A DNA stretch of 9,322 nucleotides from Paracoccaceae bacterium (lineage in GTDB: Bacteria; Pseudomonadota; Alphaproteobacteria; Rhodobacterales; Rhodobacteraceae). Below the pieces are notes generated by a model. It did not search any database, had not been told where the DNA came from, and worked only from the letters and a program-made list of their open reading frames with translations. Position numbers and translations under genes: made by a program. Numbering within the stretch: position 1 is the first letter of the stretch; each line of letters opens with the position of its first letter. The stretch is taken from NCBI GenBank assembly GCA_002703515.1, contig NZSE01000025.1:3288-12609 (forward strand), given 5' to 3'. This document shows positions 7,647 through 9,322 of the stretch, one piece after another.

Positions 7647-8417
7647 CTAGTCAAGTCCTGACTTATCAATTAAACGAGTCGCTCCATCGGTCCAGCTACT
7701 ATTTGAGAATTTTTTTCTCATATATTCTTCTTCTGACCCAGCCTCACTAGACAACCCTAACAATAGAAAACTCTCAATTAATCTGTAGGATACTTCGGGC
7801 AAAAAACTAGAAACTTTGGTGGTTTTCTTTATCTTTTTAAATCTTCTAATTGCAGCCGCTGGATTATTTCTTTTCAAATAGTATTTACCAACATTTAATT
7901 GTTGTCCTACCAGAAATTCTCTGGCGTTACTTATGCTTTTTTCTGCTTCCTTTTTTGAACCACTTTTGGGGTATAGGCTAAGAAAAGCTGAAAAGCTTGA
8001 TATACAATCTCTCGCTGCTGCTTGGTCTCTTTCAACAATATCTATCTCGTCACAAAAGCTTTTCGATCTAAAATACAATACTTTTTGTGCTTTACTACTT
8101 TCAGGATAAAGGCTTAAGAACTTACTTGCTGCTAGACGTGAGTCTTCAAATTTTTTCGCTCTGTAATAAGCATCTACAGCCTTGCTCAATCCAAGCTCAT
8201 CTTCCACAGAGTATGGAAAATACTTGTTAACTTCTAAATAGTAATCTCCTGCTCTCTCAAAATAGCCCTTTTCATACGCTTCATCCCCCAGTTTGATAAT
8301 TTCCGAAGGCTTGTTATTTTCGTTAATCTCACTTGGAAGTTTATTGCTACAGCTCAACAGTAACAATAACAAAACATACGTGGTAAAGATTTTTAATAAA
8401 CCAAATAAAAAGCGCAT
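7647..8417 (-). CDS. bamD: Outer-membrane assembly lipoprotein BamD (ComL)
   Basis: A 256-residue lipoprotein, the usual size for BamD, the essential TPR-containing partner of BamA in the beta-barrel assembly machine on the periplasmic face of the outer membrane. The N-terminus is a lipoprotein signal peptide: a short basic start, a hydrophobic core of six leucines, then the lipobox LLSC, with C23 as the lipidated residue. The mature part holds TPR-like helical repeats, recognisable from GDEAYEKGYFERAGDYYLEV (about 44-63), then a YPESSKAQ repeat and the FLSLYPKSGSKKEA repeat. Its position between lpxC and recN supports the assignment, since this order is common in alphaproteobacteria. The ATG is the only usable start, because the frame has a stop a few codons upstream. 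The purine-rich AAAGAGG directly abuts it, an unusually short spacing. The stop is 1 nt before the preferred recN start. Low sequence conservation is normal for this family. Confidence 0.88.
   Translation of the reverse strand: MRFLFGLLKIFTTYVLLLLLLSCSNKLPSEINENNKPSEIIKLGDEAYEKGYFERAGDYYLEVNKYFPYSVEDELGLSKAVDAYYRAKKFEDSRLAASKFLSLYPESSKAQKVLYFRSKSFCDEIDIVERDQAAARDCISSFSAFLSLYPKSGSKKEAEKSISNAREFLVGQQLNVGKYYLKRNNPAAAIRRFKKIKKTTKVSSFLPEVSYRLIESFLLLGLSSEAGSEEEYMRKKFSNSSWTDGATRLIDKSGLD
7656..7659 (-). promoter_or_regulatory. Probable ribosome binding site for recN
   Basis: AGGA on the minus strand lies inside the last codons of bamD, 10 nt before the TTG at 7645. It is the only Shine-Dalgarno-like match near the candidate recN starts and favours that TTG over the ones at 7654 (too close) and 7669 (upstream of it). 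Confidence 0.45.
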
Positions 8418-8489
8418 CCTCTTTACTAAACTCTATAATATCCAAAAGTCAAGATAAGTGGTTTAAAAGTCGAAAATCGCGTTTAATCA
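8418..8489 (-). other. 72-bp spacer between lpxC and bamD
   Basis: This is the longest non-coding stretch. It has no GC-rich hairpin with a T run, so lpxC transcription probably reads through into bamD. TTGACT (8452-8447) and TATTAT (8440-8435) are present on the minus strand but only 6 nt apart, not a standard promoter pair. A 13-codon frame (MIKRDFRLLNHLS, 8490-8449) begins at an ATG overlapping the lpxC TAA as TAATG. It has no ribosome site and I do not call it a gene. Confidence 0.5.
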
Positions 8490-9322
8490 TTAGAATATAT
8501 TCTTTATATCCGCTTTTGAAATATCAAATCCAGGGAGTTTATCTCTATCGCTCTCCGAGAAGTCCTTACTAACAAAAACATCTCCTCTTTTAAAGCTCTC
8601 TCGCAGTAATAGATTTGTTAGTCCATGCCCACCAGAACAAGATACAAATTTTCCTAAAATTGGTCTTCCCACGAGGCTCAAATCTCCAAGAGCATCAAGA
8701 ATCTTATGCCTAATACACTCATCAGCATACCTTAATCCATCTTGTGCCATCATCTCGTTCTCTCCCACAACTATTGCGTTTTCTATTCCCCCACCAAGAG
8801 CGAGACCCTCATCTTTCAGTCGAATAACGTCACTTTTCCGACAAAACGTCCTACTGTCACATATTTCTCTTACAAATGCTCCATTGACAATAGGCATGTC
8901 AAGGCTTTGTTTGCTAAGAGCTGTTCCAGGCCAGTTCATCTCAAAATCTATGGAGAACATCTTCGCTGGTCTTAACTCTGCCCAAGCGTTTGAACTACCT
9001 ACTCGAATCTTTTTTACTACTTCATACAACTGGATCTTTTTTTCTAGCTCAATAACTCCTGACTGAAGTATTGCTTTTACAAAGGTTCTTGAGGATCCAT
9101 CAAAAATCGGAAGCTCTGCCTCACTCAATTCAACGAACGCATTATGAATCCCTAAACCTGCAAAAGCTGCCAAAATATGCTCAGCCGTTATTACTGAAAC
9201 TCCAAAACTATTTGTAAGTTGCGTTCTTAAATAAGTTTTAGATACGTTTTCAAAGCTAGCCTTGATATAAGCTTGATCACCTTTAACATCTAATCTTTTA
9301 AACACTACTCCATGACCGGCAC
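8490..9322 (-). CDS. lpxC: UDP-3-O-acyl-N-acetylglucosamine deacetylase LpxC (5' end missing)
   Basis: LpxC is the cytoplasmic zinc deacetylase for the committed step of lipid A synthesis. The window holds 276 residues and the stop; the family is about 300 residues, so roughly 30 N-terminal residues lie beyond the right edge. The frame stays open through the edge and reads AGHGVVFKR there, matching the conserved N-terminal segment of LpxC. A GTG at 9305 is therefore an internal Val and not the start. The zinc and catalytic residues are visible: TAEH (His codon 9177-9179), RHKILDALGD (His 8706-8708, Asp 8694-8696) and GGHGLTN (His 8625-8627), equivalent to H79, H238, D242 and H265 of the E. 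coli enzyme. LPIFDGSS and LGGGIENAIVV are further family signatures. It leads the lpxC-bamD-recN group, linking two outer-membrane biogenesis functions. No truncation or frameshift is seen inside the visible part. Confidence 0.95.
   Translation of the reverse strand, partial: AGHGVVFKRLDVKGDQAYIKASFENVSKTYLRTQLTNSFGVSVITAEHILAAFAGLGIHNAFVELSEAELPIFDGSSRTFVKAILQSGVIELEKKIQLYEVVKKIRVGSSNAWAELRPAKMFSIDFEMNWPGTALSKQSLDMPIVNGAFVREICDSRTFCRKSDVIRLKDEGLALGGGIENAIVVGENEMMAQDGLRYADECIRHKILDALGDLSLVGRPILGKFVSCSGGHGLTNLLLRESFKRGDVFVSKDFSESDRDKLPGFDISKADIKNIF

Noticed and set aside
8435..8452. TTGACT and TATTAT on the minus strand upstream of bamD as a promoter
   Set aside because: The two boxes are 6 nt apart instead of about 17, and no better partner for either box is found at the proper distance.
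8449..8490. A 13-codon frame starting at an ATG that overlaps the lpxC stop (TAATG)
   Set aside because: No ribosome site precedes it and the peptide (MIKRDFRLLNHLS) has no recognisable feature; chance is the simplest explanation.

Overview
The window looks like part of an AT-rich, tightly packed alphaproteobacterial genome. Three things support this. The run lpxC-bamD-recN on the minus strand is a familiar alphaproteobacterial gene order. The CobS/CobT pair belongs to the aerobic (CobNST) cobaltochelatase, which is common in that class. The coding is AT-rich with A and T homopolymers and very short spacers. A free-living marine lineage with a reduced genome would fit, but I cannot name a genus from the sequence alone.

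Left block, plus strand (1-4051): the 3' end of cobS, then cobT, then a roughly 600-residue M24-family Xaa-Pro aminopeptidase. These are separated by 1 and 0 nt and look like one transcript. CobS and CobT are the AAA+ and VWA-domain partners that drive ATP-dependent cobalt insertion by CobN in aerobic vitamin B12 synthesis. The peptidase has no evident link to cobalamin and may simply share the transcript.

Middle (4053-5991): a small hotdog-fold acyl-CoA thioesterase on the minus strand converges on the peptidase with a 1-nt gap. It diverges, across 58 bp, from a plus-strand FAD-linked oxidase of the D-lactate dehydrogenase/GlcD family.

Right block, minus strand (5984-9322): read in the direction of transcription, lpxC (5' end outside the window), bamD and recN. 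These serve lipid A synthesis, outer-membrane protein assembly and DNA double-strand break repair. bamD and recN are 1 nt apart if recN starts at its best-placed TTG codon. The recN stop overlaps the end of the oxidase gene by 8 bp in antiparallel orientation.

There are no RNA genes, mobile elements, CRISPR arrays or convincing intrinsic terminators, and no gene-free stretch longer than 72 bp. Every sizeable gene belongs to a known family with its key residues intact. I see no undescribed system; the points worth a second look concern gene junctions, start codons and local gene order.
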